From Klenkia terrae (lineage in GTDB: Bacteria > Actinomycetota > Actinomycetes > Mycobacteriales > Geodermatophilaceae): a stretch of DNA of 36,297 nt. A model generated the notes under the pieces. That model made no database searches, was not told the DNA's origin, and worked only from the letters and a program-made list of their open reading frames with translations. The first letter of the stretch is position 1, and the number at the start of each line of letters is the position of its first letter. The stretch spans positions 264,046 to 300,342 of the forward strand of contig NZ_UEXK01000004.1 in the NCBI RefSeq assembly GCF_900491935.1, given 5' to 3'. Positions 14,885 to 23,003 of this stretch are shown piece by piece. A program made the translations under genes and the position numbers.

Positions 14885-15798
14885 GCGGCCACCCGGTCCC
14901 CGGAGCCGGTCGCCGCGGCGAGCACGACCTCCTCCAACGTCGGTCGCTGCAGCACCAGCCCGGTCACCGGGACCCCGGCCCCGACCAGCGCGGTGTTGAC
15001 CTCGGCGGGGTCGCTGCCCCGCACCACCAGCCGCTCCCCGTCCGAGGTGAGCACCCGGTCGCCCAGCACCCGGGCGGCCTGCGCCGGGTCCGTGGTCGTG
15101 ACGACGGTGGCGCCGGTGGGTGCGGTCAGCGTGGCCAGGTCGTCCTGCAGCACCATCCGGCCGCGGTCGAGCACGCCGACCCGGGTGGCCAGCTGCTCGA
15201 TCTCGGCCAGCAGGTGGCTGGAGACGAAGATCGTCGTCCCGGTGCGGTGCAGGTCAAGCAGCAGCAGGCGGATCTCGTGGATGCCCTGCGGGTCCAGCCC
15301 GTTGGTCGGCTCGTCCAGGACGAGCAGGTCCGGACGGCGCAGCAGCGCCCCGGCCAGCCCCAGCCGCTGCCGCATGCCCAGCGAGTAGCCCCGGACGGCG
15401 CGCTTGCCCCCCCCGCCGAGCCCGACCTGCTCGAGCACCTCGGCGATCCGGGCCTTCCGGGTGCGGCGGGACCCACCCGGGCCGGCGGCGTCCAGCAGCG
15501 AGAGGTTGGCGGTGCCGGACAGGGGCCCGTAGGCGGCCGGGCCCTCGATCAGGGCGCCCACCCCCGGCAGCACCTCCCGGGCCGCCTTCGGGATCGGCCG
15601 GCCGAGCACCTCCACGGTGCCGGCGGTGGGCAGCACGAGCCCGAGCAGCATCCGCACCGTGGTGGTCTTGCCCGACCCGTTGGCGCCGAGGAAGCCGTAG
15701 ATGTCCCCGGCCCGCACGTCCAGGTCGATGCCGTCCACCGCCCGCACGGCGCCGTAGGCCTTGCGCAACCCGTGGGTGGCGATGACGGTGCCGCTCAT
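14881..15798 (-). CDS. ABC transporter ATP-binding protein
   Basis: A 305-residue ATPase. The Walker A is GANGSGKTT (about residues 38-46), the signature is YSLGMRQRL, the Walker B is LLVLDEPTNGLDP, and the switch His is in SSHLLAEIEQ. The C-terminal 70 residues are the usual DrrA-like extension. It pairs with the permease at 14072-14884 and probably energises export of a lipid, drug or peptide. ATG 15798 overlaps the stop of the LolA-like gene (ATGA), making a three-gene operon. A Gly4 loop before the signature is unusual but keeps frame on both sides of a C8 run. Confidence 0.9.
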   Translation of the reverse strand: MSGTVIATHGLRKAYGAVRAVDGIDLDVRAGDIYGFLGANGSGKTTTVRMLLGLVLPTAGTVEVLGRPIPKAAREVLPGVGALIEGPAAYGPLSGTANLSLLDAAGPGGSRRTRKARIAEVLEQVGLGGGGKRAVRGYSLGMRQRLGLAGALLRRPDLLVLDEPTNGLDPQGIHEIRLLLLDLHRTGTTIFVSSHLLAEIEQLATRVGVLDRGRMVLQDDLATLTAPTGATVVTTTDPAQAARVLGDRVLTSDGERLVVRGSDPAEVNTALVGAGVPVTGLVLQRPTLEEVVLAAATGSGDRVAA

Positions 15799-16892
15799 CG
15801 GTCGGTCTCCTGGATCTGCTGCGCGGCGGTGGCCAGCGCGTCGAGGGTGACGGTGCCGGCGAGCAGGTAGGTGCCGCTGCCGCCGTCCCGGGTGCTGGTG
15901 CCGGCGACCATCAGCGACAGCGGGCCGGCCGCGATGCGCACCCCGAGGTCGTCGACGACGGCGCCGGGGGTGGCCGCGAGCTGGCTGCGCAGCGAGCCGG
16001 CCGCCCGGCCGGGCAGGGCGCTGACGGCCAGCACGGTGATGCCCGAGCCGTAGGCGCCGATCTGGTCGGGGACGCCCTCGACGGTGCGCCGGTCCAGGCC
16101 GGCCAGGGTCGCGGGCAGGTCGGCCCGCTCCTGCCGGCCCAGGTCGACGTCGGTCAGGTCGCGGTCGGTGGTGACGTCGGCGTCCGGCGGCGGGTCGAAC
16201 GCGGTGGTGGCGGCGTCCGGCGTGGCCAGGTCGAGGTCGAGGAAGCGGGTGTCCAGCGCCGGGATCGAGGTGTCCGCGCTGCGTACCACGACCCTCAACG
16301 GCAGCCCGGTGGTCGGGTCGGCCCAGATGTCCACCGCGGAGACCGAGGCCGCCTCGGCCGCCGGGGTGTAGCGCAGCCCGACCGCGTCCACGCCGGCCAC
16401 CCGGGCCGGGTCGATCCGGGTCAGCTCGGCGTCGGTGGCCTCGCTGAGCAGCCGTCGGCCCAGCGCGCTGGGCAGCAGGTCGGGTGCGGCCGGCAGCGCC
16501 AGCGGCGGGGCGTCGCCGCGGCTGGCCCGCTGGTCGGCGTAGTCCCAGGTCCAGGTGCCGGCGGCGTCGCGGTGCGTGCCGGTCTCGCCGGTGGTGGTGA
16601 CGACGTCCACCCGCCAGTCCTCGGCGCCGCGGTACCAGGCGCGCAGCGAGGTCTGGTCCGACAGCAGGTCGGCCACCCCGGTGAGCGCGTCGGACACCGG
16701 GAGGGTGAGCCCGCCGGTGGAGACGGCGTAGCCGGAGAAGGCGACGTCGTCGCTGGCCAGCACCCGGTCGCGCAGGTCGGTCGCTGCGACCGACGCGTCG
16801 TCGGCCGGCAGCGCCTCGAAGACGGCGGGCAGGGCGACCAGGACGGCCAGCCCGAGGGCCACCACGGCCCAGCGCCATCCCCGTCGGACCAT
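15795..16892 (-). CDS. LolA/RseB-like exported protein preceding an ABC-2 exporter
   Basis: A 365-residue protein with an N-terminal signal or anchor (RRGWRW, then a hydrophobic run to about residue 28, no lipobox Cys). The rest is beta-rich: WYRGAEDWRVDVVTTTGETG, GTWTWDY, then VDIWADPTTGLPLRVVV. This is the pattern of LolA/RseB/DUF2092-type half-barrels that bind lipid or lipoprotein parts. It is the first gene of the operon with the ATPase and permease, so it may present or sense the transported molecule outside the membrane. ATG 16892 has TACGGT six bases upstream, so the operon mRNA is likely leaderless. Confidence 0.7.
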   Translation of the reverse strand: MVRRGWRWAVVALGLAVLVALPAVFEALPADDASVAATDLRDRVLASDDVAFSGYAVSTGGLTLPVSDALTGVADLLSDQTSLRAWYRGAEDWRVDVVTTTGETGTHRDAAGTWTWDYADQRASRGDAPPLALPAAPDLLPSALGRRLLSEATDAELTRIDPARVAGVDAVGLRYTPAAEAASVSAVDIWADPTTGLPLRVVVRSADTSIPALDTRFLDLDLATPDAATTAFDPPPDADVTTDRDLTDVDLGRQERADLPATLAGLDRRTVEGVPDQIGAYGSGITVLAVSALPGRAAGSLRSQLAATPGAVVDDLGVRIAAGPLSLMVAGTSTRDGGSGTYLLAGTVTLDALATAAQQIQETDR

Positions 16893-16898
16893 GGCCCC

Positions 16899-16904
16899 AC
16901 CGTA
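16899..16904 (-). promoter_or_regulatory. -10 element (TACGGT) for the LolA-like/ABC operon
   Basis: TACGGT on the minus strand ends six bases before ATG 16892. No SD sequence precedes the ATG. It is the only promoter-like element in front of the three-gene operon. Confidence 0.5.
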
Positions 16905-16960
16905 CGACGGGACGACGGGGTGCTGCCGCTTTCAAGCAGTTCGCACATCGTCCCCACAGG

Positions 16961-17443
16961 TCACCGCGCCAGGAACAGCTCCAGCGCCTCGACGGCCAGC
17001 GCGTGGTCCTCGGCCTGCGGCAACCCGGAGACGGTCAGGGTGCCGACCACCCCCGCGCCGGCCACGGTGATCGGGAAGGCCCCGCCGTGCCCGGCCATCC
17101 GGGTGGCGTCGATCCAGGGCGCGTCCTCGAACGCCTCGCCCCGCGCCCGGGCCTGCAGCCCGGCCAGGAACGAGCTGGTGCCGAGCTCGCGGACGGTGGC
17201 CACCTTGCGGGCGATCCAGACGTCGTTGTGCGCGGCCGTGCCGGCCAGCGCGGAGTGGAACAGCTGCTGCTGGCCCCGGGTGATGTCGACGGTGACCGAC
17301 AACCCGCGGTCCCGGGCCAGGCCGACCACCAGCGATCCCAGCGCCCAGGCGTCGTCGTGGGTGAAGTGCTCGAGCACGAGCCGGCGCTCCTGGTCCTGCA
17401 CGGCGGCGATCAGGTCGGCGATGTCCTCGGGTGCGTCGGTCAC
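16961..17443 (-). CDS. UPF0303 / haem-degrading (GlcG-HbpS-like) domain protein
   Basis: A 160-residue protein of the UPF0303 family, related to the GlcG/HbpS haem-degrading fold. Family marks are ARDRGLSVTVDITRGQQQLF, the NDVWIARKVATVRELGTSS segment, and GGAFPITVAGAGVVGTLTVS. A haem or small-molecule role is suggested by the fold only; no biochemistry is implied. GTG 17443 follows GACGAT (17450-17455) by six bases. It diverges from the unknown gene at 17496. Confidence 0.82.
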   Translation of the reverse strand: MTDAPEDIADLIAAVQDQERRLVLEHFTHDDAWALGSLVVGLARDRGLSVTVDITRGQQQLFHSALAGTAAHNDVWIARKVATVRELGTSSFLAGLQARARGEAFEDAPWIDATRMAGHGGAFPITVAGAGVVGTLTVSGLPQAEDHALAVEALELFLAR

Positions 17444-17481
17444 CGGGCGATCGTCGCAGAGCGGGCCGGTCCGGTGGCCGC

Positions 17482-17487
17482 TAGCGT
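17482..17487 (+). promoter_or_regulatory. -10 element (TAGCGT) for the unknown gene at 17496
   Basis: TAGCGT fits TANNNT and ends eight bases before GTG 17496. This favours that start over the in-frame GTG 17490, which lies too close to the box. Confidence 0.45.
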
Positions 17488-17495
17488 CGGTGGCC

Positions 17496-18131
17496 GTGGC
17501 GCCCCCCATCACCGACGCCGTCGTCGTCGACGTCCTCCGCCGGGTCGACCGCCTGTGGGCCCCGGTGGTGGCCCGGCTGGACCGGCCGCCGGCGCTGCCC
17601 GAGGCGCAGCGCGCGGAGTGGTGGGCCGAGAACGTCTCCCGGGTGGTCGCCGTGGCCTCGGCCGCGCCCCGGTTCGCCGGCAAGCTGGCCGACCTGCTGC
17701 CGCTGCAGAACACGGTGGGTGCCGCCGTCCAGTCCCTCGTCGTGCTGGGGGTGGCCGCCGAGCACGGGACCACCGACCCGGCGGCGCGGGTCGCGCTGCT
17801 GGCCCGGGTGCTGCTGGACCGGCCGCTCACCGCCGAGCAGGTGGAGCCGCTGCTGGTGCGCCGGCGCGGCGCCTACGCCGATGACGTGCTCGGTGCCGTG
17901 GAGCGGAGGCAAGGTGCCGCCGGGATCACCCGCACGCTGTGGCGGGTGGCCCGGCTGCTGGCCCGGATCGACGACGCCCTGGACGCCCGGCCCAAGGGCG
18001 GGCTCGGCGCCCGCGCACTGTCCAACCTGCCGGTCGTCGGCGTGGTCGGCGGCTACCGGGCCGAGCGCGTCGGCCTCCGCCGCGCGGCCCAGCAGGCCTA
18101 TACGGCGTTGACCGGGACCAGGCGGGAGTAG
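17496..18131 (+). CDS. Hypothetical actinobacterial protein
   Basis: I do not recognise this 211-residue protein. It is largely helical, rich in Ala, Arg and Leu. A moderately hydrophobic stretch is [20 protein letters not shown], and a Gly-rich segment near the C-terminus is [19 protein letters not shown], which could form a membrane-contacting hairpin. There is no signal peptide. GTG 17496 is set by the TAGCGT box. Its last 34 bp overlap the 3' end of the convergent metF. Codon pattern (strong third-position GC) supports it as a real gene. Confidence 0.65.
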   Translation: MAPPITDAVVVDVLRRVDRLWAPVVARLDRPPALPEAQRAEWWAENVSRVVAVASAAPRFAGKLADLLPLQNTVGAAVQSLVVLGVAAEHGTTDPAARVALLARVLLDRPLTAEQVEPLLVRRRGAYADDVLGAVERRQGAAGITRTLWRVARLLARIDDALDARPKGGLGARALSNLPVVGVVGGYRAERVGLRRAAQQAYTALTGTRRE

Positions 18132-18988
18132 ACCTCACGGGTCGCCGTGGAGCGGTTCATGGTGATGAAGTGGATGCCGGGCACGCCCTCGGCCAGCAGC
18201 TGCGCGCACATGTCGGTGGCCACGTCCACGCCCAGGGCCCGCTGCACCGCGGCCGGCTGGTCGGCCACCGCGTCGAACCGCTCGGCCAGCTCCCCCGGGA
18301 ACGCCTGGCCCGACAGCTGCACGATGCGGGCGATCTGCTTGGCGCTGGTCACCGGCATCACCCCGGCCAGCACGGGGACGTCGCAGCCGCGGGCGGCCAC
18401 CCGGTCACGCAGCCGGAGGTAGTCGTCGACCCGGAAGAACATCTGGGTGATCGCGAAGTCCGCGCCGGCCCGGCACTTGGCCACGAACATGTCCACGTCG
18501 GTGTCCGGGTCCGGCGAGCGCGGGTGCGACTCGGGGAAGGCCGCGACCCCGACGCCGAAGTCGCCCATGGACTTGACCAGCTCGACGAGCTCCGCGGCGT
18601 ACTGCAGCCCGTCGGGGTGGGCCACCCAGTCCGCCTGCGGGTCGGCGCCCGGCGGGTCGCCGCGCAGCGCCATGACGTTGCGCACCCCGGCCGCGGCCAA
18701 CCGGCTCACCACGTTGCGCAGCTCGGCGACCGAGTGGTCCACCGCGGTCAGGTGCGCCAGCGGCAGCATCGTGGTGTCGGTGGCGATCTGCTCGGTCACC
18801 GCGAGGGTGCCCTCGCGGGTCGAGCCGCCGGCCCCGTAGGTCACGGACACGAACGAGGGCGCCAGCCGCTCGAGCTCGCGCAGCGTCGTCCACAGCTGGG
18901 CCGCGCCGGCCTCGTCCTTGGGCGGGAAGAACTCGAACGACCAGGTCGGTCGGCCCTCGTCGATCAGGTCGCGCACGGTGCCGGTCAC
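18098..18988 (-). CDS. metF: Methylenetetrahydrofolate reductase
   Basis: A 296-residue TIM-barrel flavoenzyme that reduces 5,10-methylenetetrahydrofolate to 5-methyltetrahydrofolate for methionine synthesis. Marks are [18 protein letters not shown] with the catalytic Glu, [27 protein letters not shown], and [16 protein letters not shown]. Its length is usual for MetF. GTG 18988 follows TACCCT by eight bases, giving a leaderless or nearly leaderless mRNA. The gene diverges from crtE, as Rv2172c does from idsA2 in M. tuberculosis. Its 3' end overlaps the unknown convergent gene by 34 bp. Confidence 0.93.
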   Translation of the reverse strand: MTGTVRDLIDEGRPTWSFEFFPPKDEAGAAQLWTTLRELERLAPSFVSVTYGAGGSTREGTLAVTEQIATDTTMLPLAHLTAVDHSVAELRNVVSRLAAAGVRNVMALRGDPPGADPQADWVAHPDGLQYAAELVELVKSMGDFGVGVAAFPESHPRSPDPDTDVDMFVAKCRAGADFAITQMFFRVDDYLRLRDRVAARGCDVPVLAGVMPVTSAKQIARIVQLSGQAFPGELAERFDAVADQPAAVQRALGVDVATDMCAQLLAEGVPGIHFITMNRSTATREVYSRLVPVNAV

Positions 18989-18996
18989 ACCTGGAC

Positions 18997-19002
18997 AGGG
19001 TA
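18997..19002 (-). promoter_or_regulatory. -10 element (TACCCT) for metF
   Basis: TACCCT on the minus strand. The predicted +1 falls at the GTGTG that contains the metF start. There is no SD sequence. Confidence 0.5.
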
Positions 19003-19072
19003 CGGGGGCGCACGCCGCACCCCGGAGCGGACGGCGAGTGGATCACGATGAGTGCCGACCGCCCGGACCGGT

Positions 19073-19078
19073 CATACT
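19073..19078 (+). promoter_or_regulatory. -10 element (CATACT) for the crtE-crtI-crtB operon
   Basis: CATACT is followed by six bases and the crtE GTG at 19085. No SD sequence is present. It shares a 96-bp intergenic region with the metF promoter. Confidence 0.45.
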
Positions 19079-19084
19079 CGTACG

Positions 19085-20218
19085 GTGACTGCAGGCACCC
19101 GGGCGAACGGATCGACCAGCGCAAACGGCGCTGACCAGCACGCGGCGGCCGCTGCGGCGGACCTCGCGCGGGTCCGCGCGGCCGTCAGCGAGGCCCTGGA
19201 CGCGTTCCTGCTGGAGAAGCGGGCCGTGCTCGCGGCGATGGACGCCCAGCTGGTCCCGGTCATCGAGGAGGTCGCCGCGGTCGCCGAGGGCGGCAAGCGG
19301 CTGCGGCCGGCGTTCGCCTACTGGGGCTGGCGCGGGGTGGCCACGGCGCACACCGAGGACGACGCCGCGGTGCTGCGGGCGGTGGCCGCGCTGGAGTTCG
19401 TGCACGGCAGCGCCCTGGTGCACGACGACGTCATGGACGCCGCGACCACCCGCCGCGGCCGGCCGGCCACCCACATCGGCTTCGCCGACCGGCACACCGC
19501 CGCCGGGCTGGAGGGCAGCCCCGAGCTGTTCGGCACCGGCGCCGCGATCCTGGTCGGCGACCTGGCCCTGGTCTGGTCCGACGAGCTGCTGCGCCGCTCG
19601 GGCATCTCCGCCGAGGCGCTGGCCCGGGCCCGCCCGGTCTGGGACAGCATGCGCACCGAGGTCACCGCCGGCCAGTACCTGGACCTGCTGCGCGCCGCCG
19701 GCGGCCTGCCCGGCCCCGAGGGGGCGCTCAAGGTGGCCCGCTACAAGAGCGCCGGCTACACCGTCCAGCGCCCGCTGCACCTGGGCGCGGCGATCGCCGA
19801 CGCCGGCCCCGAGGTCACCGACGCCTACACCGCCGTCGCGCTGCCGCTGGGCGAGGCCTTCCAGCTCCGCGACGACGTCCTCGGTGTGTTCGGCGACCCC
19901 GCCGTCACCGGCAAGTCCGCCGACGAGGACCTGCGCGAGGGCAAGCAGACCCTGTTGGTGGCGCTCACCGCCACCGGCACCGACGACGCCGGCCGGGCCC
20001 TGCTGCGCAGCGTGCTCGGCGACCCGGCCGCCGGGGCGCCCGAGCTGGACTCGATCCGCGACCTGATGCGCAGCACCGGCGCGCTGCAGCAGGTGGAGGA
20101 CCGCATCACCACCCAGACCACCGCCGCCCGCGAGGCGATCGCCGAGGCCCCGGTGCTCGACGAGGCCCGGGCCGCCCTGGACGCCCTGGCCGTCGCGGCC
20201 ACGAGCCGCACCACGTGA
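19085..20218 (+). CDS. crtE: Geranylgeranyl diphosphate synthase-type polyprenyl synthetase
   Basis: A 377-residue trans-prenyltransferase that extends allylic diphosphates with IPP. The first Asp-rich motif is LVHDDVMD followed by RRGRP; the second is QLRDDVLGVFGD. GGKRLRPAF is the conserved diphosphate-binding stretch. Position directly before crtI and crtB, with a GTGA overlap, argues for GGPP supply to carotenoids. It sits where idsA2 (Rv2173) lies in M. tuberculosis. GTG 19085 is chosen from the CATACT box; the first 25 residues are low-complexity (Ala/Thr/Gly/Asn) and not part of the fold. Confidence 0.88.
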   Translation: MTAGTRANGSTSANGADQHAAAAAADLARVRAAVSEALDAFLLEKRAVLAAMDAQLVPVIEEVAAVAEGGKRLRPAFAYWGWRGVATAHTEDDAAVLRAVAALEFVHGSALVHDDVMDAATTRRGRPATHIGFADRHTAAGLEGSPELFGTGAAILVGDLALVWSDELLRRSGISAEALARARPVWDSMRTEVTAGQYLDLLRAAGGLPGPEGALKVARYKSAGYTVQRPLHLGAAIADAGPEVTDAYTAVALPLGEAFQLRDDVLGVFGDPAVTGKSADEDLREGKQTLLVALTATGTDDAGRALLRSVLGDPAAGAPELDSIRDLMRSTGALQQVEDRITTQTTAAREAIAEAPVLDEARAALDALAVAATSRTT

Positions 20219-21708
20219 GGACCGTCCCCGGACGCACCGACCGCGTCGTCGTGGTCGGTGCCGGTCTCGCCGGCCTGTCCGCGGCCCTCCGGCTGCGCGG
20301 TGCCGGCCGCGAGGTCACCGTCGTCGAGCGCGGCCCGCAGCCCGGCGGGCGCGCCGGCCGGGTCGAGCACGCCGGCTACGCGCTGGACACCGGCCCGTCG
20401 GTGCTGACCGCCCCCGGCCTGATCCGGGACGCGCTGGCCTGCGTCGGCGAGACGCTGGAGGACCGGCTCGAGCTGCTCCCCCTGGAGACCACCTACCGCG
20501 CGCAGTACGCCGACGGGTCCACCCTCGACGTGCACGCCGACCCCGAGGCGTTCGCCGCCGAGGCCGAGCGGGTCTGCGGACCGGGCTCCGGCGCGGAGGT
20601 CCGCGCCTACCTGCAGCACATCCGGGACCTGGACCGGCTGCAGTGGGACGTCTTCATCGACCGCAACCTGGACTCCCCGCTGGACCTGGTCGGCCGGCCG
20701 ATGGTCGAGCTGGCCCGCAAGGGCGGCTTCGGCCGGCTGGCCCCGCACGTGGACAAGCGGCTCACCGACGAGCGGCTCCGCCGGCTGTTCAGCTTCCAGG
20801 CCCTCTACGCCGGGGTGTCCCCGTTCACCGCGATCGCCGCCTACGCGGTCATCGCCGAGCTCGACATCGGCAAGGGCGTCTGGCACCCGGTCGGCGGCAT
20901 CCACGCCGTCCCGGCCGCCCTGGCCGCCGCCGCGGCCGCGGCCGGCGTCGTGTTCCGGTACGACACCACGGTCGCCTCGCTGGACATCCGCGGCGGTCGC
21001 GCCGTCGGCGTCCGGCTCGAGGACGGCGAGCTGCTGCCCGCCGACGCCGTCGTGGTGACCGTGGACCGCCCCGACACCCTGGTGCCCCGCCGGGCCCGGA
21101 AGGTGAAGCCGGTCTACTCCCCCAGCTGCGTGGCCATCCACGTCGGCGTCCGGCAGGAGTTCGCCGACCGCGCGCACCACACGATCAGCTTCGGCGCGTC
21201 CTGGCGGGAGGTCTTCACCGAGCTGACGCAGACCGGCCGGCCCATGAGCGACCCCAGCCTGCTGATCTCGATGCCCAGCAAGACCGACCGGACGCTGGCC
21301 CCCGAGGGCGGCCAGGTCATCAGCATCGTGGCGCCCACCCCGAACCAGGACCGGCACTCCGGCGGCAACCCCGACATCGACTGGGCGGCGCTGGGTCCGC
21401 GGTACCGCGACGAGGTGCTGCAGACCATGGAGGCCCGCGGCTGGACCGGGCTGACCGGCTCCATCGAGGTCGAGGAGATGCTCACCCCGCAGGACTGGGC
21501 CGACCAGGGCATGGCCGCGGGCACCCCGTTCGCCCTCGCGCACACCTTCGCCCAGACCGGCCCGTTCCGGCCCTCGACCTACCCCCGCGGCGGGCTGGAG
21601 AACGTGGTGCTGGCCGGCTCGTCCGTGCAGCCCGGCGTCGGCGTGCCGATGGTGCTGGTCAGCGGTCGGCTGGCCGCCGAGCGGATCACCGGGAAGGTCC
21701 CCGCGTGA
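20215..21708 (+). CDS. crtI: Phytoene desaturase
   Basis: A 497-residue CrtI-type flavoenzyme that converts phytoene stepwise to neurosporene or lycopene at the membrane. The N-terminal FAD motif VVVVGAGLAGLSAALRL is followed by ERGPQPGGRAGR and GYALDTGPSVLTAP, all typical of CrtI. The C-terminal LENVVLAGSSVQPGVGVPMV is the bacterial-type carotenoid desaturase signature. GTG 20215 overlaps the crtE stop, and its stop overlaps crtB, so the three are one operon. The number of desaturation steps cannot be read from sequence. Confidence 0.93.
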   Translation: MRTVPGRTDRVVVVGAGLAGLSAALRLRGAGREVTVVERGPQPGGRAGRVEHAGYALDTGPSVLTAPGLIRDALACVGETLEDRLELLPLETTYRAQYADGSTLDVHADPEAFAAEAERVCGPGSGAEVRAYLQHIRDLDRLQWDVFIDRNLDSPLDLVGRPMVELARKGGFGRLAPHVDKRLTDERLRRLFSFQALYAGVSPFTAIAAYAVIAELDIGKGVWHPVGGIHAVPAALAAAAAAAGVVFRYDTTVASLDIRGGRAVGVRLEDGELLPADAVVVTVDRPDTLVPRRARKVKPVYSPSCVAIHVGVRQEFADRAHHTISFGASWREVFTELTQTGRPMSDPSLLISMPSKTDRTLAPEGGQVISIVAPTPNQDRHSGGNPDIDWAALGPRYRDEVLQTMEARGWTGLTGSIEVEEMLTPQDWADQGMAAGTPFALAHTFAQTGPFRPSTYPRGGLENVVLAGSSVQPGVGVPMVLVSGRLAAERITGKVPA

Positions 21709-22634
21709 CCTCGCTGCAGACGAAGCAGGCGCAGCTGGACGAGGCCTACCGGGTCTGCCGGGGCATCGCCGCCGAGCACGGCAAGTCCTACTTCCTGGCC
21801 ACCCGACTGCTCACCCCCGACCGGCGGCCGGCGATCCACGCGCTCTACGCCGCCGCCCGGGTCGCCGACGACATCGTGGACGTCGGTGCCGACCTGCCCG
21901 GCCGCGACCCCGACGGCGAGCTGCTGGCCTGGTCCAAGGCCGCGCTGGAGGAGGTCGAGGCTGGCTGGTCCGACGACCCGGTCCGGCTGGCCCTGGTGCA
22001 CACCGTGCGCCGCTACGACATCCCGCTCGAGCACTTCGTGGACTTCCTGGCCGCGATGACCAGCGACCTCGACGTCACCGGGTACGCCGACCTGGCCGCC
22101 CTCGACCGGTACATGTGGGGCTCGGCGTCGGTGATCGGCCTGCAGGTCCTGCCCGTGCTGGGCACCGCGCGCGGGGTCAGCCGCGAGGAGGCCGCCCCGC
22201 ACGCGATCGCGCTGGGCGAGGCGTTCCAGCTGACCAACTTCCTGCGCGACGTCGCCGAGGACGTCGACCGCGGCCGGGTCTACCTGCCTGAGGACATGAT
22301 GGCCGCGCACGGCGTCACCCGGGAGCAGCTGGCCGCCCGCGAGCACACCCCCGGCTTCACCGCCCTGATGCGGGACATGGTCGACGTCGTCCGCCGGCGC
22401 TACGACGACGCCGCCCCCGGGACGGCGATGCTGGCCCCGGAGTCGCGGGACTGCGTGCGCGCGGCCACCGACCTGTACGGCGGCATCCTGCGGGAGATCG
22501 AGCGTGCCGGGTACCGGGTGCTCGACGGCCGGGTCCGGGTGTCCAGGCCGCGGCGTCTGGCCGTGTTCGCCCGCCGGTTGACCGCCGCCCAGGTGGCCCG
22601 GGCACGGGTCGGCCTCGCCCGCTCGGGCGGCTAG
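21705..22634 (+). CDS. crtB: Phytoene synthase
   Basis: A 309-residue squalene/phytoene synthase that joins two GGPP molecules head-to-head. The first Asp-rich region is YAAARVADDIVD and the second is FQLTNFLRDVAEDVDRGRVY. The KSYFLATRLL start of the fold and the GSASVIGLQVLPVLG helix also match. GTG 21705 overlaps the crtI stop. The operon ends after this gene at a strong hairpin shared with the convergent Rv2175c-like gene. Confidence 0.95.
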   Translation: MTSLQTKQAQLDEAYRVCRGIAAEHGKSYFLATRLLTPDRRPAIHALYAAARVADDIVDVGADLPGRDPDGELLAWSKAALEEVEAGWSDDPVRLALVHTVRRYDIPLEHFVDFLAAMTSDLDVTGYADLAALDRYMWGSASVIGLQVLPVLGTARGVSREEAAPHAIALGEAFQLTNFLRDVAEDVDRGRVYLPEDMMAAHGVTREQLAAREHTPGFTALMRDMVDVVRRRYDDAAPGTAMLAPESRDCVRAATDLYGGILREIERAGYRVLDGRVRVSRPRRLAVFARRLTAAQVARARVGLARSGG

Positions 22635-22637
22635 CCC

Positions 22638-22658
22638 GACCCGGCCGGGCGCCGGGTC
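22638..22658. terminator. Bidirectional hairpin terminator between crtB and the Rv2175c-like gene
   Basis: A perfect 8-bp stem (GACCCGGC/GCCGGGTC) with a five-base loop lies between two convergent stop codons and slightly overlaps the minus-strand stop. No T-run follows, which is common in high-GC genomes. Confidence 0.6.
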
Positions 22659-22980
22659 AGAAGGCCAGTGCCTGGGCCCGGCGGGTGACCTCGGTGTGCC
22701 GGTCGTCGCGCAGCGCCTGCACCGGGGTGCCCGGCAGCGACTCGTCCTCCCGGAACAGCCAGTCCCACGCCTCCTGCTCGGAGAACCCGCTGTCGCCCAG
22801 CAGGGTCAGCAGGCCCGGCAGGTGCCGCAGCACCTCGCCGTCCTGGATGACGTCGACCGGGATCTTGCTGCGCCCGCTGCCCGGCAGCGCGAGGAGCCTG
22901 CCGTCGTTCACCAGCTGCCGGACCCGGTTCGGCGACACGCCGATGAGCTTGGCGACCTCTTGGGGGGTGTAGAACTCCAC
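22657..22980 (-). CDS. Rv2175c-type DNA-binding protein (kinase-associated)
   Basis: A 107-residue winged/MerR-like helix-turn-helix protein. YTPQEVAKLIGVSPNRVRQL is the recognition helix region, and LPGLLTLLGDSGFSEQEAWD with the RRAQALAF end match the Rv2175c family. In M. tuberculosis that protein is a DNA-binding substrate of PknL; its N-terminal extension with the phosphorylated Thr9 is absent here. GTG 22980 is chosen because TAAGCT lies seven bases upstream; ATG 22986 is only one base from that box, so it would have no leader room. The pknL-like kinase is the second gene on the other strand. Confidence 0.82.
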   Translation of the reverse strand: MEFYTPQEVAKLIGVSPNRVRQLVNDGRLLALPGSGRSKIPVDVIQDGEVLRHLPGLLTLLGDSGFSEQEAWDWLFREDESLPGTPVQALRDDRHTEVTRRAQALAF

Positions 22981-22987
22981 GCCCATG

Positions 22988-22993
22988 AGCTTA
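22988..22993 (-). promoter_or_regulatory. -10 element (TAAGCT) for the Rv2175c-like gene
   Basis: TAAGCT on the minus strand ends seven bases before GTG 22980. It decides this start over ATG 22986. Confidence 0.45.
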
Positions 22994-23003
22994 GGTCGGT
23001 CCC

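Noticed and set aside
15407-15414. C8 run in the ABC ATPase as another frameshift
   Set aside because: The reading frame matches the family on both sides of the run, giving only a Gly-rich loop.
19085-22634. C50 carotenoid (bacterioruberin-type) pathway
   Set aside because: No LyeJ/CrtEb-type elongase is present in the window, so this cannot be claimed.
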